From Gaiellasilicea sp037720595 (lineage in GTDB: Bacteria; Actinomycetota; Thermoleophilia; Gaiellales; Gaiellaceae), in the NCBI GenBank assembly GCA_037720595.1, contig JBBJLW010000004.1, forward strand, positions 62,001 through 126,000: 64,000 nt of DNA, given 5' to 3'. The notes beneath the pieces were generated by a model. That model saw only the letters and a list, made by a program, of their open reading frames with translations, was not told the DNA's origin and did no database searches. Position 1 is the first letter of the stretch; each line of letters opens with the position of its first letter. Below are positions 50,431 to 58,832 of the stretch, piece by piece. Both the position numbers and the translations under genes were made by a program.

Positions 50431-51540
50431 GTGACAAGCGGCAGTGGGCTGAACATCGTCGTCGCTACAGCGCCTGCGGGATTGACGCTGGAGGAAGAGA
50501 TCCGGCTTGCGAAGCCGGCGCTTCTGTATGGCGACCACGTCACTCTGTACAGCCCGGCGGCGATGATGCTCGCCTCGGCAGAGCAAGTAGCCGCGCTCGA
50601 CGACGACGGGCTTGCAGAGTTCCTACGTCTTGCAAGCGACGCGATCCCAGGCGCTGAACAGCTCGCGGATGTGTACGAGCAGCTGCGGGACAAGCGCCGC
50701 CGATCGCGCGCCGAACTGCAGCAATTGCTCGGGATCAAGCGCTTGCTGCGCGAGATGGCATTCGACCTTCAGGGCACCGTGGTGCCGATGTTGGAGAAGG
50801 CGGGAGCAACTGAGCTCGTTCCGGCCATCGAGGCCGGGCTCTTAGGCATCGATCCACTGCTCAGCGAATTCAGCGACGACGAAGACGCTCTCATCAGCGC
50901 CTTCGTGGAGAAGTTGCGGGATCTCCTCGTCGGTCGCGCCGCCTATCCACTGTTCGACGCCCAGGTCGGCAGTCTCGTTCGCGCAGGCGTCGATGAGGGG
51001 ATGTTCGAGGTCGGTGCAACCGCGCGGCGGCGGGGAAAGAACGTCGGCATCGCGAGCGACTTGATCGCGCGAGTTCCGGCGTTCCCAGAGGCGACAATCG
51101 CCGAAATTCTTGACATCCGCGAAGAACTACGCGGGCCTCTAGGACGCTTCCGCGGTGCCGTTTCTGGCTTCGCCGCTCGCGTCGAGACTGCTGCACACGA
51201 GGAGGACTTTACGGCAGAGGTAGCCGATCTCTATCTCGCCGAGATCGCCCCGGTAGTCGATGAGATCCGTGAGGCGGTCAAGACCAACGCCTACCTAAGG
51301 CAGCTCACCGGCAAAGCTCGTTCCAGCGTCGACGAGCTGCTTGCCCTGGGCGGCGGCGTCACGCTCGGACTGATGGGCCTGACCGACACGGCGGCCGTGG
51401 CCTCGGTCGTTGTCGGCGCAGGGGCAGCAGCGGCGCGGGTCGCTGTTGTTGCGGCAACTGAACGGGTGGATCGGAGCGCTGCGATCGAACGCGATCGCCT
51501 GTTCTTCCTGTACGCGACTGAGCGGGCCGTTGGACAGTAG
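50431..51540 (+). CDS. Unknown protein beside the type III R-M locus
   Basis: A 369-residue protein. It starts with a strand-rich segment (LNIVVATAPAGLTLEEEIRLAKPALLYGDHVTLYSP), then long helices (EQLADVYEQLRDKRRRSRAELQQLLGIKRLL), and near residues 310-355 a Gly/Ala/Val-rich hydrophobic stretch (LALGGGVTLGLMGLTDTAA) that could be membrane-active. No known catalytic motif. It is divergent from mod with a 165-bp gap. Because it lies between R-M and TcmP genes, a defence role is possible but unproven. Confidence 0.6.
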   Translation: MTSGSGLNIVVATAPAGLTLEEEIRLAKPALLYGDHVTLYSPAAMMLASAEQVAALDDDGLAEFLRLASDAIPGAEQLADVYEQLRDKRRRSRAELQQLLGIKRLLREMAFDLQGTVVPMLEKAGATELVPAIEAGLLGIDPLLSEFSDDEDALISAFVEKLRDLLVGRAAYPLFDAQVGSLVRAGVDEGMFEVGATARRRGKNVGIASDLIARVPAFPEATIAEILDIREELRGPLGRFRGAVSGFAARVETAAHEEDFTAEVADLYLAEIAPVVDEIREAVKTNAYLRQLTGKARSSVDELLALGGGVTLGLMGLTDTAAVASVVVGAGAAAARVAVVAATERVDRSAAIERDRLFFLYATERAVGQ

Positions 51541-51555
51541 GCCCGTGTCGTTCGC

Positions 51556-51831
51556 TCAGGCGCGACCAGGCACGTAGACGATCCAGTAGTAGGTCGGCCG
51601 CAACTTGCCCGAGGCGCCGGTGACGCGAAGTGAGGTATAGACGCGTATAAAAGCGCGTTCTCTCGGACCCGCGGCAGCAGCGACGGATGCGGCGAGGGGC
51701 GCGAAGCCGGAAACGCCGTGTCTCTCCCCGTCCGGACGTACTCGTACGATTTGTGTCGTAGCGAGTCCTGAGTTCGTGGGTCGGCTGACCCAGGTGCCGC
51801 GGACGAACCGATCCCATCGGCCAGGAGGCAC
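51556..51831 (-). CDS. Possible small protein
   Basis: A 91-residue frame between two plus-strand genes. The end (AFIRVYTSLRVTGASGKLRPTYYWIVYVPGRA) is strand-like and plausible, the first half (PGRWDRFVRGTWVSR) less so. No support from neighbours. Confidence 0.3.
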   Translation of the reverse strand: MPPGRWDRFVRGTWVSRPTNSGLATTQIVRVRPDGERHGVSGFAPLAASVAAAAGPRERAFIRVYTSLRVTGASGKLRPTYYWIVYVPGRA

Positions 51832-51837
51832 CTGCCT

Positions 51838-52758
51838 GTGGTTGCTCTACCCCGCGATCCGAGCCAACTCCCCGCCCCGCTGCCTGACGGCCGGCTCCTG
51901 CACAGGGCGAAGCCGCATTCGTACGAAAAGCTGTTCTACTGGTGCCGCGTGCTGCAGGAGTACGCCACCCGCACAAAGTTCAAGTGGGCGGGCAGGCGTG
52001 TCTGCATCGACCTGTTCGCCTCCTGCGGCATCTACCAGGACTCGCAGACCGGCGAGCTGGGCTGGGGATCGCCTCTGCTTGCCCTGCACGCGATCGACCC
52101 GTTCGACGTCTACATCTTCGGCGACAAGGATCCAGAGCGCGCCACGGTGCTCGCTGACCGTGTAGACGACAGCGGTTTGGTGGGCGCAGAGACTTTCCAG
52201 CTCGCCCTCGACGACCCGGACGTGATGCACCGCGCACGGGAGTTCAAGGGACTGAGCGTCAACGGGCCGAAGTGCGCCGTGATTACCGGCGACGCGAACC
52301 GGGCGGTGCCGATCGTGAAGCTGATGATGCCGGCGTTCGAGCGGCGGCGGATGGTGCTGACCATGCTCGACCCGTACGGGGTCGCGTTCGACTGGGACTC
52401 TCTGGCAATGCTCACGTTGCACGAGCGGATGGATCTCCTTATCTACTTCCCCGAGGACATCGACCTCGAGCGCAACTGGCGACTGAAGGAGCGCACTGAC
52501 CGCTACATGCCGACGGGCGCCGACTGGCAGACGGCGGTGAACGCCGCGCCGCGCAACCGTGGACGCGTCTTCCGCGAAATCTACGTCGACGGGCTCGAAC
52601 AGCTCGCCCTGAAGGTGGGCGTTCCGAAGGCGATCCGCGCGAACAACCGCGAGATCTACAAGTTGCTGTACGCGAGTCCACACGAAAAGGGACTCGAGGT
52701 CTGGGAGCACGCGCACCGGGAGGATCCAGGCGGCCAGATCGAGCTCTATCTGGCCTAG
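51838..52758 (+). CDS. tcmP: Three-Cys-motif partner protein TcmP
   Basis: A 306-residue protein. HSYEKLFYWCRVLQEYATRT, VCIDLFASCGIYQ, ITGDANRAVPIVKLMMP and LTMLDPYGVAFDWDSL are in the order expected for TcmP: the FASCG and DPYG boxes resemble a degenerate Rossmann-type methyltransferase. The family is named for sitting beside a three-cysteine protein, found here on the opposite strand. The molecular function is unknown. GTG start. The stop shares CTAG with its convergent neighbour. Confidence 0.75.
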   Translation: MVALPRDPSQLPAPLPDGRLLHRAKPHSYEKLFYWCRVLQEYATRTKFKWAGRRVCIDLFASCGIYQDSQTGELGWGSPLLALHAIDPFDVYIFGDKDPERATVLADRVDDSGLVGAETFQLALDDPDVMHRAREFKGLSVNGPKCAVITGDANRAVPIVKLMMPAFERRRMVLTMLDPYGVAFDWDSLAMLTLHERMDLLIYFPEDIDLERNWRLKERTDRYMPTGADWQTAVNAAPRNRGRVFREIYVDGLEQLALKVGVPKAIRANNREIYKLLYASPHEKGLEVWEHAHREDPGGQIELYLA

Positions 52759-53525
52759 ACGCGCTCTGCGACCGCGGGGAACTCACCCCAGATGCGACCA
52801 TCGAGCTCGCGCCCACCCGACTTCGACGTGCGGCCCCCTCGCTGCTTGTAGAAGAACGGCACACCTGCGGCGACGCAGGCATCGCGGAGCTCTCGCACCC
52901 AGTCGAGGTCGACGGCGCGGAACCTTGGGCCGCTCTCGCCGCCAGCGATCACCCAGTCCACGCCGGCGAGGTCGAGCGGCTGGCGGTTCGGCTTCCCGTT
53001 CAGGAAGAGGCTGCCGAGCAGCGGCTCGGCTGAAACGAACCTGATTGCCGCGGGGAGCTCCCGCAGGATCTCAACGCGGAACGTGTGGCGGCTGTTCTCG
53101 ACCGAGGTTCCGACCCAGACGTTCGGCGGCCAGTCGTCGGTCGGCCAGGGGACCATCCTAACAACGTTCTCCGGCCGCTTCGTCAAAAGCTGCCAGTGAA
53201 GCATCGGAGTCTGGTCGATCAGCGTCCAGAGCCGGTCGCGCCACGGCTCAAGCTCCGCCCGATCCTCGAACACGTCCGCCATAGACGCGCAGAACACCTT
53301 GGTCGGCTCTCCTCGCTCTGCTGCCTGTGTGTTCCATCGGATCGGCTGACGCCAGTGCTGCTCACTGAGGAAGCGTCGGGGCGAGTCGCCGCCCCAGAGG
53401 GAGTGCCCGTATCTGCGGGCCAGGGTGTCCGCGTAGCAGTGCGCGCACGCCGGGGACACGCGCTCGCACCCCCACCAGGGGTTGAATGTCGCGTCGGTCC
53501 ACTGGATGCGGGTCCGTTGCGCCAT
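52755..53525 (-). CDS. DUF5131/Gp37-Gp68 family three-Cys protein
   Basis: A 256-residue protein: IQWTDATFNPWWGCERVSP then ACAHCYA holds Cys20, Cys27 and Cys30, the three-Cys motif like a radical-SAM cluster loop. VFCASMADVFED, LLTKRPENV, WVGTSVEN, AIRFVSAEPLLG and VIAGGESGP complete the family pattern. It partners TcmP, probably as a radical-SAM-like enzyme acting on nucleic acid or a protein; the reaction is unknown. Confidence 0.85.
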   Translation of the reverse strand: MAQRTRIQWTDATFNPWWGCERVSPACAHCYADTLARRYGHSLWGGDSPRRFLSEQHWRQPIRWNTQAAERGEPTKVFCASMADVFEDRAELEPWRDRLWTLIDQTPMLHWQLLTKRPENVVRMVPWPTDDWPPNVWVGTSVENSRHTFRVEILRELPAAIRFVSAEPLLGSLFLNGKPNRQPLDLAGVDWVIAGGESGPRFRAVDLDWVRELRDACVAAGVPFFYKQRGGRTSKSGGRELDGRIWGEFPAVAERV

Positions 53526-53612
53526 CAGCCATGCACCTTACGGCGCACGTCGGCCTCTCGCGCGAGAACCACGGCCGCAGGCGCTGTCGGAACGCCGTCG
53601 TACGATGGCGCG

Positions 53613-54191
53613 ATGGGCCAGCTCGACTTCACCGTGCACGCCTCCGTTGGCGGTGTCGACAACGACGTGAAGATCCGAGTTGACGCGCCCCTCGACCGGT
53701 TCGGGCTTCCGGGCCTGACGTTGCGCTCGAGCAGCGTGAAGGCGCCGAACATCGAAGGCACTCGCTGGCCGCCTGAACTCGCGTGGGCGATCACGGATCG
53801 ACTCGCCGGCGCAGGCGCCCGCAAGGGCCGCATCCTCGCCGTCTGGCAGAGCGGCCAGGTCGTGGCTGCGTGCGTCTGGCACGTTCACGAACGGGGACCG
53901 CTGACGATCTTTGACCTGGGCTGCCGGAACGACGTGAAGAAGGATGCGGATCGGATGCGCACCGCACTGCTCGCCTGCCTGCGCGACATCGCCGAGGTGC
54001 CCGAGCTCCACCGGACCACCGATCAGCTCTACTGGACGGATCTCCCCCTCGACCGGATGCCGGACAAGGAGCAGCGCAAGCAGGCGAAGCACGAGGTGCG
54101 GCAGCGCGCTGCGAGCCTGAAGTTTGGTCCGCTCAGCCCTCGTCCGAGGTGGCTGAAAGGGGAATGGGCTGCGGTTCGCCGGTTTAGCTGA
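53613..54191 (+). CDS. Hypothetical protein
   Basis: A 192-residue protein from ATG 53613. The pattern LDFTVHASVGGVDNDVKIRVDAPL, RILAVWQSGQVVAACVWHVHERGPLTIFDLG and a basic C-terminus (DKEQRKQAKHEVRQRAA) suggests an alpha/beta fold. No motif recognised. It converges on the next gene with an 8-bp overlap. Confidence 0.55.
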   Translation: MGQLDFTVHASVGGVDNDVKIRVDAPLDRFGLPGLTLRSSSVKAPNIEGTRWPPELAWAITDRLAGAGARKGRILAVWQSGQVVAACVWHVHERGPLTIFDLGCRNDVKKDADRMRTALLACLRDIAEVPELHRTTDQLYWTDLPLDRMPDKEQRKQAKHEVRQRAASLKFGPLSPRPRWLKGEWAAVRRFS

Positions 54192-54735
54192 GCTCGGCGA
54201 GCATTCGCTCGAACTCCCGGACTGCCGGGTCGTCGCTGTGGCTGGTGGCTGCACCATCGGAGACCGGTTCTAGATCGCTCTCCGGGATCTTCGGCATCCA
54301 CTCGACGAGGCCCCGCGTCAGTTCGTCCAGGCCCGCCTTCTTGTACGCGTTCAGCCACATCGCCGGCGTTGCCCCTCGCCGCGCGGGGAGCACGAGGTTC
54401 GGCAGCGGCGCGGTGATCCACCGGGCGACGTCGGCGTCATCGTCGAAGTATGCCCGCGCCTCCTCGCACAACTCGTGCAGAAGGAGCACCTGCACGACCT
54501 TCGCCTTCTGCGGCCTGACTACGTCGCCCGCCCGCCACGCCGCGACAGTCGCGATGTCCCAGTCGAGCGCCTCCGCGACTGTCGTGTCATGCGGGAAGTA
54601 GTGGCGGATCTCACCAAACGCCTTCAGTGCCGCCGCCGCGTGGTTCGACGGCCGGCGTCGCCGGGAGTCCCGGAGTTCGCGCACGCACCGACGTGGTGAA
54701 GCTACCACCGAACGCGTTGTTACATTCCTATTCAT
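54184..54735 (-). CDS. Possible Xre/MbcA-type antitoxin-like protein
   Basis: A 183-residue protein. The N-terminal basic part is followed by TTVAEALDWDIATVAAWRAGDV, a helix-turn-helix-like segment, and EEARAYFDDDADVARWITAPLPNLVLPARRGATPAMWLNAYKKAG, which resembles the ParS/MbcA antitoxin domain that normally pairs with a RES or similar toxin. No toxin is adjacent, so the assignment is weak. Confidence 0.45.
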   Translation of the reverse strand: MNRNVTTRSVVASPRRCVRELRDSRRRRPSNHAAAALKAFGEIRHYFPHDTTVAEALDWDIATVAAWRAGDVVRPQKAKVVQVLLLHELCEEARAYFDDDADVARWITAPLPNLVLPARRGATPAMWLNAYKKAGLDELTRGLVEWMPKIPESDLEPVSDGAATSHSDDPAVREFERMLAELS

Positions 54736-54820
54736 TACTGGGATAGTAGCACGGTGGTCGGACGGCGTCTACCGTCCTTGCGCCGCCGCGAAGACCTAGC
54801 TCGGAGAACAGCAGTGAGGG

Positions 54821-55105
54821 TTTCTCTTCTTCCGCACGGACGGCGACCACATCGTCGTCGACATCCTCGACCCACATTGGGGTATACACGAGGACAGCGG
54901 CGCAAAGGCGCGCGGGCTCGCCAAGTTCGCCGAGGTCGCCAACCGGCCTTCTGGCGAGTTCCTCGGCGCCTCATCGAGGATCGCCGGCAACTCGTCCTTG
55001 GTCTACCTCCTCCGCTCGCCCTTGGCCGTTTGCCAGTCGGCATCTCCGGCTCTTGTCCCCCGCGCTGACGCGCGGTGGGGGCCGGAACACGGGGCGAAGC
55101 TATGA
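54821..55105 (+). pseudogene. Truncated end of a helicase/restriction-like gene
   Basis: The plus frame reads LFFRTDGDHIVVDILDPHW, then GAKARGLAKFAEVANRP and NSSLVYLLRSP, ending at TGA 55103-55105. This matches the style of the C-terminal end of res-like DEAD helicases (FRTD...DPH...LKGLADFA). A TGA lies just upstream and no start or body is present, so it is a fragment. The rest of 54736-55305 shows nothing else. Confidence 0.5.
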
Positions 55106-55305
55106 AACGGCGTTCAGTGGGCGCGCCGCCCCTACTGCTGGAATCACCTCGATTGTCCTCGCCGGTGCGGTGGCGTACCTCGGCTGAGCGGGCGGCGACG
55201 GGTCATCGGTCTAACGGGCCGACAGATGAAGGCGGGACCGTCGCTCAGCGGCCGCCGCGAAGGTGACGAGTCGGCACAGGCTCTATTAGTGCCGCGGCGT
55301 CGCGC

Positions 55306-55626
55306 TCAGCGCACGCGCGGGTCGCGCGCCTCGGTGTATGCCTTCGAGGCGCCCGTCTTCTCGACTACGTTGAAGCCGTTCTTGCGCGCGACGATCTTCT
55401 CCCCGTCATGCATCTCGTGCCCGCGGACGACGATGAAACGGGCGCCGTCGTTGCGGACCGCTTCGTAATCGTCGGCGCTGATATGGATCATCTTGGTGCA
55501 GGCGCGGTCGGCGCACTCGCAGACGAGGTCTACGTTGGCGGCGGCACGGTCGACAATGCGCGTCCGCTCGTTGACCTCGCGGTAGTGCGCTGAGTTTTGG
55601 GCGAGTCGGCGCTCGCGATCATCCAC
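55306..55626 (-). CDS. Conserved-looking small protein of unknown function
   Basis: A 106-residue protein: ERTRIVDRAAANVDLVCECADRACTKMIHISADDYEAVRNDGARFIVVRGHE has a CxC...C motif and an alternating pattern of a compact domain. No signal peptide. The function is unknown. It lies 55 bp downstream of the hybrid kinase's end, on the same strand. Confidence 0.6.
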   Translation of the reverse strand: MDDRERRLAQNSAHYREVNERTRIVDRAAANVDLVCECADRACTKMIHISADDYEAVRNDGARFIVVRGHEMHDGEKIVARKNGFNVVEKTGASKAYTEARDPRVR

Positions 55627-55681
55627 AGCCTTCCCTTGCCCGCGCTACCACGTGGCAAACGTCACACTATCGCGTGACGGC

Positions 55682-57589
55682 TCAGGCGGGATGCGCCGCG
55701 TCGAGCACGTCGCGCACCTTGCGCGCGAGCTCGGCCGCCGAGAACGGCTTTTGCAAGTAGGCGTTCGTTGACGTCAGCGCCGACGAGTCGAGGACGGCGT
55801 GGCTGGTGTAGCCGGACGTGTAGATGACCTTCAGCTGTGGACTCTGCTCGAGCAGGCGGCGGACGAGCTCGGGCCCCTTCATCTCCGGCATCACGATGTC
55901 GGTGACGACCAGGTCAAACGTCACGCCGTCGCGAAAGAGCTCGAGGGCCTCGTTCGGGCCGGCGACGGCGACGACCTCGTAACCGTGGCGCTTGAGCATC
56001 AGGGTCACGACGTGCCGGACCGCGTCCTCGTCCTCGACGACGAGGAGCGTTTCGTTTCCCGACGGCGGAGGTTCGGCGACCGGCGCCGCAGCCGCCTCGA
56101 CGACCTCGTCGCTGCGGCGTAGGTAGATCGTGAAGGTTGCTCCGACGCCCGGCGCGCTGTCGATCGTCAAGTAGCCGCCGGACTGCTTGACGATGCCGTA
56201 CACGGTTGAGAGGCCGAGGCCGCTGCCGGCGCCTTGCGGCTTCGTCGTGAAGAAGGGCTCGAACGCTTGTGTGCGTGTCGCTTCGTCCATGCCTTCCCCC
56301 GTGTCGCTGACCGAGAGGACGATGTAATGACCGGGCTCGGCGCCAAACAATGCTGCGGCGGCTTGCTCGTCGAGATGGACACTCGCCGTCTCGAGCGTCA
56401 ACGTGCCGCCGTCTGGCATCGCGTCGCGGGCGTTGACGGCCAGATTGACGACAACCTGGTCAATCTGGCTGCGGTCGGCGAGCACCTGGCCGAGGTTCGG
56501 GTCGAGCGTCGTCACGATCGCGATGTCTTCGCCGAGGAGGCGCTGCAGCATCTTCTCGATGTCGACCACCGAGTCATTCAGGTTCAGCGGCTTCGGCTGC
56601 AACAGCTGCTGCCGGCTGAAGGCCAGGAGTTGGCTGGTCAGTGTCGCCGCGCGCGCCGAGGCTTTGCCGATCTCCTCGAGATCCGCGCGCAGCGCGGGGT
56701 CGCCGCCGTCTGGGCGGTCGAGGGCCAATTCCGCGTAGCCGGAGATCGCCAGCAGGAGGTTGTTGAAGTCATGCGCGACACCTCCGGCGAGGCGGCCGAC
56801 GGCCTCCATCTTCTGTGACTGCCGCAGCTGCGCTTCCAGCTTCCGCTGCGCCGTCACGTTCGCAAACGAAATGCCGACCTTGCGCCCCGGCAGCGAAAAC
56901 GCGCGGACAGCGAAGGTCTGCTCATTGATCTTGTCGTCGCTGTATTCGACATCGTCGAAGTCGTGAGTTGGGGCGCCGAGGGCGATCTGGTAGTAGATCT
57001 GCGGCAACTCGGTTTCGGCGAGCGCCGGGAAGGCGTCAAGCAGGCGCTTGCCGATCACAGACGCAGCCTCGACGCCGGTCGCGCGCTCCGACCCGGCGTT
57101 CGCCTCGACCATGCGCAGGCTCGTCGCGTCGTCGGGGTCTTCAAGGACGTAGACGTAGAGGCCCACATCCATGTGCGAGACGATGTCGCGGTGCATCGCG
57201 ACATCGGCGGCGGCGGCGTGCCTGTCGGTAACGTCGATGGCCAAACCGACGCAGCCGACGATCGCGCCGTCGTCGCGCAAAGGCTCGATGACGGCATCGA
57301 AGTCGCGGCCGCGCCAGACGTGCGGGAAGCGGGAACGCTCGCCGTCGAGCGCGCCGACATGCGCTGCGACCGCAGCCGCCGCACGGTCGCCGCCGAACAG
57401 CTCGTACAGGTTTCTGCCGATGAACTGCTGGGGCTCAGCGCCGAGGGCGCTGACGAACTCGCCGTGCGTCGACGTGATCCGCAGCGCGCGGTCTGTCGTC
57501 CAACCAACGGCCGGAACCTGAGCTGCAAACGCGGGCACAAGCGACGGCACGCCGTGCCGCTCCACGAGTTCTACCGCAGATCCCTTCAT
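55682..57589 (-). CDS. Hybrid sensor histidine kinase/response regulator
   Basis: A 635-residue cytoplasmic kinase. Two PAS domains (residues about 20-130 and 140-270) precede an H-box RLAGGVAHDFNNLLLAISGY, N-box VNLAVNARDAMPDGGT, DTGEGM and GSGLGLSTVYGIV ATP lid, and a receiver domain with DLVVTDIVMPEMKGPEL (phosphorylated Asp) and LQKPFS. The HDFNNLL box marks the HWE/NtrB-like group. No partner output gene is adjacent. ATG 57589 is preferred; ATG 57634 is possible. The signal is unknown. Confidence 0.9.
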   Translation of the reverse strand: MKGSAVELVERHGVPSLVPAFAAQVPAVGWTTDRALRITSTHGEFVSALGAEPQQFIGRNLYELFGGDRAAAAVAAHVGALDGERSRFPHVWRGRDFDAVIEPLRDDGAIVGCVGLAIDVTDRHAAAADVAMHRDIVSHMDVGLYVYVLEDPDDATSLRMVEANAGSERATGVEAASVIGKRLLDAFPALAETELPQIYYQIALGAPTHDFDDVEYSDDKINEQTFAVRAFSLPGRKVGISFANVTAQRKLEAQLRQSQKMEAVGRLAGGVAHDFNNLLLAISGYAELALDRPDGGDPALRADLEEIGKASARAATLTSQLLAFSRQQLLQPKPLNLNDSVVDIEKMLQRLLGEDIAIVTTLDPNLGQVLADRSQIDQVVVNLAVNARDAMPDGGTLTLETASVHLDEQAAAALFGAEPGHYIVLSVSDTGEGMDEATRTQAFEPFFTTKPQGAGSGLGLSTVYGIVKQSGGYLTIDSAPGVGATFTIYLRRSDEVVEAAAAPVAEPPPSGNETLLVVEDEDAVRHVVTLMLKRHGYEVVAVAGPNEALELFRDGVTFDLVVTDIVMPEMKGPELVRRLLEQSPQLKVIYTSGYTSHAVLDSSALTSTNAYLQKPFSAAELARKVRDVLDAAHPA

Positions 57590-57731
57590 AGGCGAAGTAT
57601 CGGCAGCCGGCCGGCGAAAATGAGCCCCTTTCATGGCGCCGCTACGGAAGCGGGGCCGATCCACCTGCTTCGGGTGGGCCGCTTCACTACGCCTCGTGCG
57701 GCCGGCGCGTCGCCTTTGACGGCAATCGACG

Positions 57732-58682
57732 TCAACCGACCTCGTCGCCCCAGACCGTCCAATCGGCGCCGCGCTGCTTGCGCCCGTAGAGGTCGAGGTA
57801 AGGGCCCGGACTCGCTTTCTCGATCAGACTAATCGCCTCGTCCGGTTTCGCTGAATGGCGTCCCCGCGGGGCCTCGAACCAGTTGCGGATGTCGGTGCCG
57901 CGCGTCTTCAGCCGGCCGCGGGTCGCGAAGAGAAGCGGCTCCGTTCCCATCCGGAACCACGTTCCGAGCCCGAGCCCGCGTGGCTTCACCCAGACGAGCT
58001 GTGTTCGGTAAGTGAATCCCCAGGCTTCGATCACGCGCAAGCCGTCGGCGATTTTCGCGCCCGGCACCCACAGGTAGAGGTGGGAGTCCGGAGCAGCGAG
58101 CGCGGGCACCGGCAGCGCGATGATCTCCTCGAGCGAAAGGCAGCGGTAGCGGTCGTGTGCGAGGCCATCTCCGTAGTCCGCCTCCCACGACCAGGGTGGG
58201 TCGCAATGGATTGTCCGGAACGTGCCGCTCGGGAGCGGCGGCGGCTCCAGCTCTGCGAAGTCCTTCCGGTTCTGTGCTCGCCATTCGCGGATCACGCGGC
58301 GCGCGTCGGCCACGGTCATCGCAGAAATGACAGGCGCAAGCGTTCGCTGCCCGTCGCGGTCGAGGGGCGCAAGCGCGCGCAAGTGGGAGAGCGAGAGCGA
58401 GTGTCCCTCCGGAGAGACATTTGCCGCAACGCGGGCCGCATCGATCAGCCCGTAGCCCGTCGAGCGGCCGAGCGACCATTCCCTGGCTAGGTACTCCTCG
58501 AAGCTCGGGTAGTGCTCGCAGTAGAGCCGCTCATCGCGGATCGCCTGGAGCGCAAGGCCGACCTCGACGAAAGTCTCGAGGCCGCGCTTGACGACCGCTT
58601 CGAGCTCGTCGAGGCGCTTGCGCTCCACGACAGACAGCGCCGTCGTTTTCGCTTGTGCTGCGAGGTCGGGAAGGGTGGACAC
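57732..58682 (-). CDS. MT-A70 family DNA adenine methyltransferase
   Basis: A 316-residue protein from GTG 58682 (an ATG at 58769 would add 29 basic residues). The N-terminal half (LETFVEVGLALQAIRDERLYCEHYPSFEEYLAREWSLGRSTGYGLIDAARV) is a DUF3102/KorB-like DNA-binding helix set. The catalytic half has HCDPPWSWEADYGDG (DPPW), SHLYLWVPGAKI, VWVKPRGLGLGTWFRMGTEPLLFATRG and RHSAKPDEAISLIE. It probably makes m6A in DNA. Divergent from the transposase. Confidence 0.85.
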   Translation of the reverse strand: MSTLPDLAAQAKTTALSVVERKRLDELEAVVKRGLETFVEVGLALQAIRDERLYCEHYPSFEEYLAREWSLGRSTGYGLIDAARVAANVSPEGHSLSLSHLRALAPLDRDGQRTLAPVISAMTVADARRVIREWRAQNRKDFAELEPPPLPSGTFRTIHCDPPWSWEADYGDGLAHDRYRCLSLEEIIALPVPALAAPDSHLYLWVPGAKIADGLRVIEAWGFTYRTQLVWVKPRGLGLGTWFRMGTEPLLFATRGRLKTRGTDIRNWFEAPRGRHSAKPDEAISLIEKASPGPYLDLYGRKQRGADWTVWGDEVG

Positions 58683-58832
58683 AAAGCGTAGTTTCCGGTC
58701 GAGGTCGGATGTCTGATGTCGTCGCCGCCACGGCAGTGGGTCATGCCGCGTTCGCCTCTCCGAGTCCATGGCGCGCAAAACAGGCGACATCGTCGTGCCG
58801 TGCACAGCGGAGACCACACGAAACCCCAGCCG

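Noticed and set aside
54754..55068. 104-codon Arg-rich plus-strand frame
   Set aside because: It is the shadow of the helicase-like fragment in the next frame, which has much more protein-like composition.
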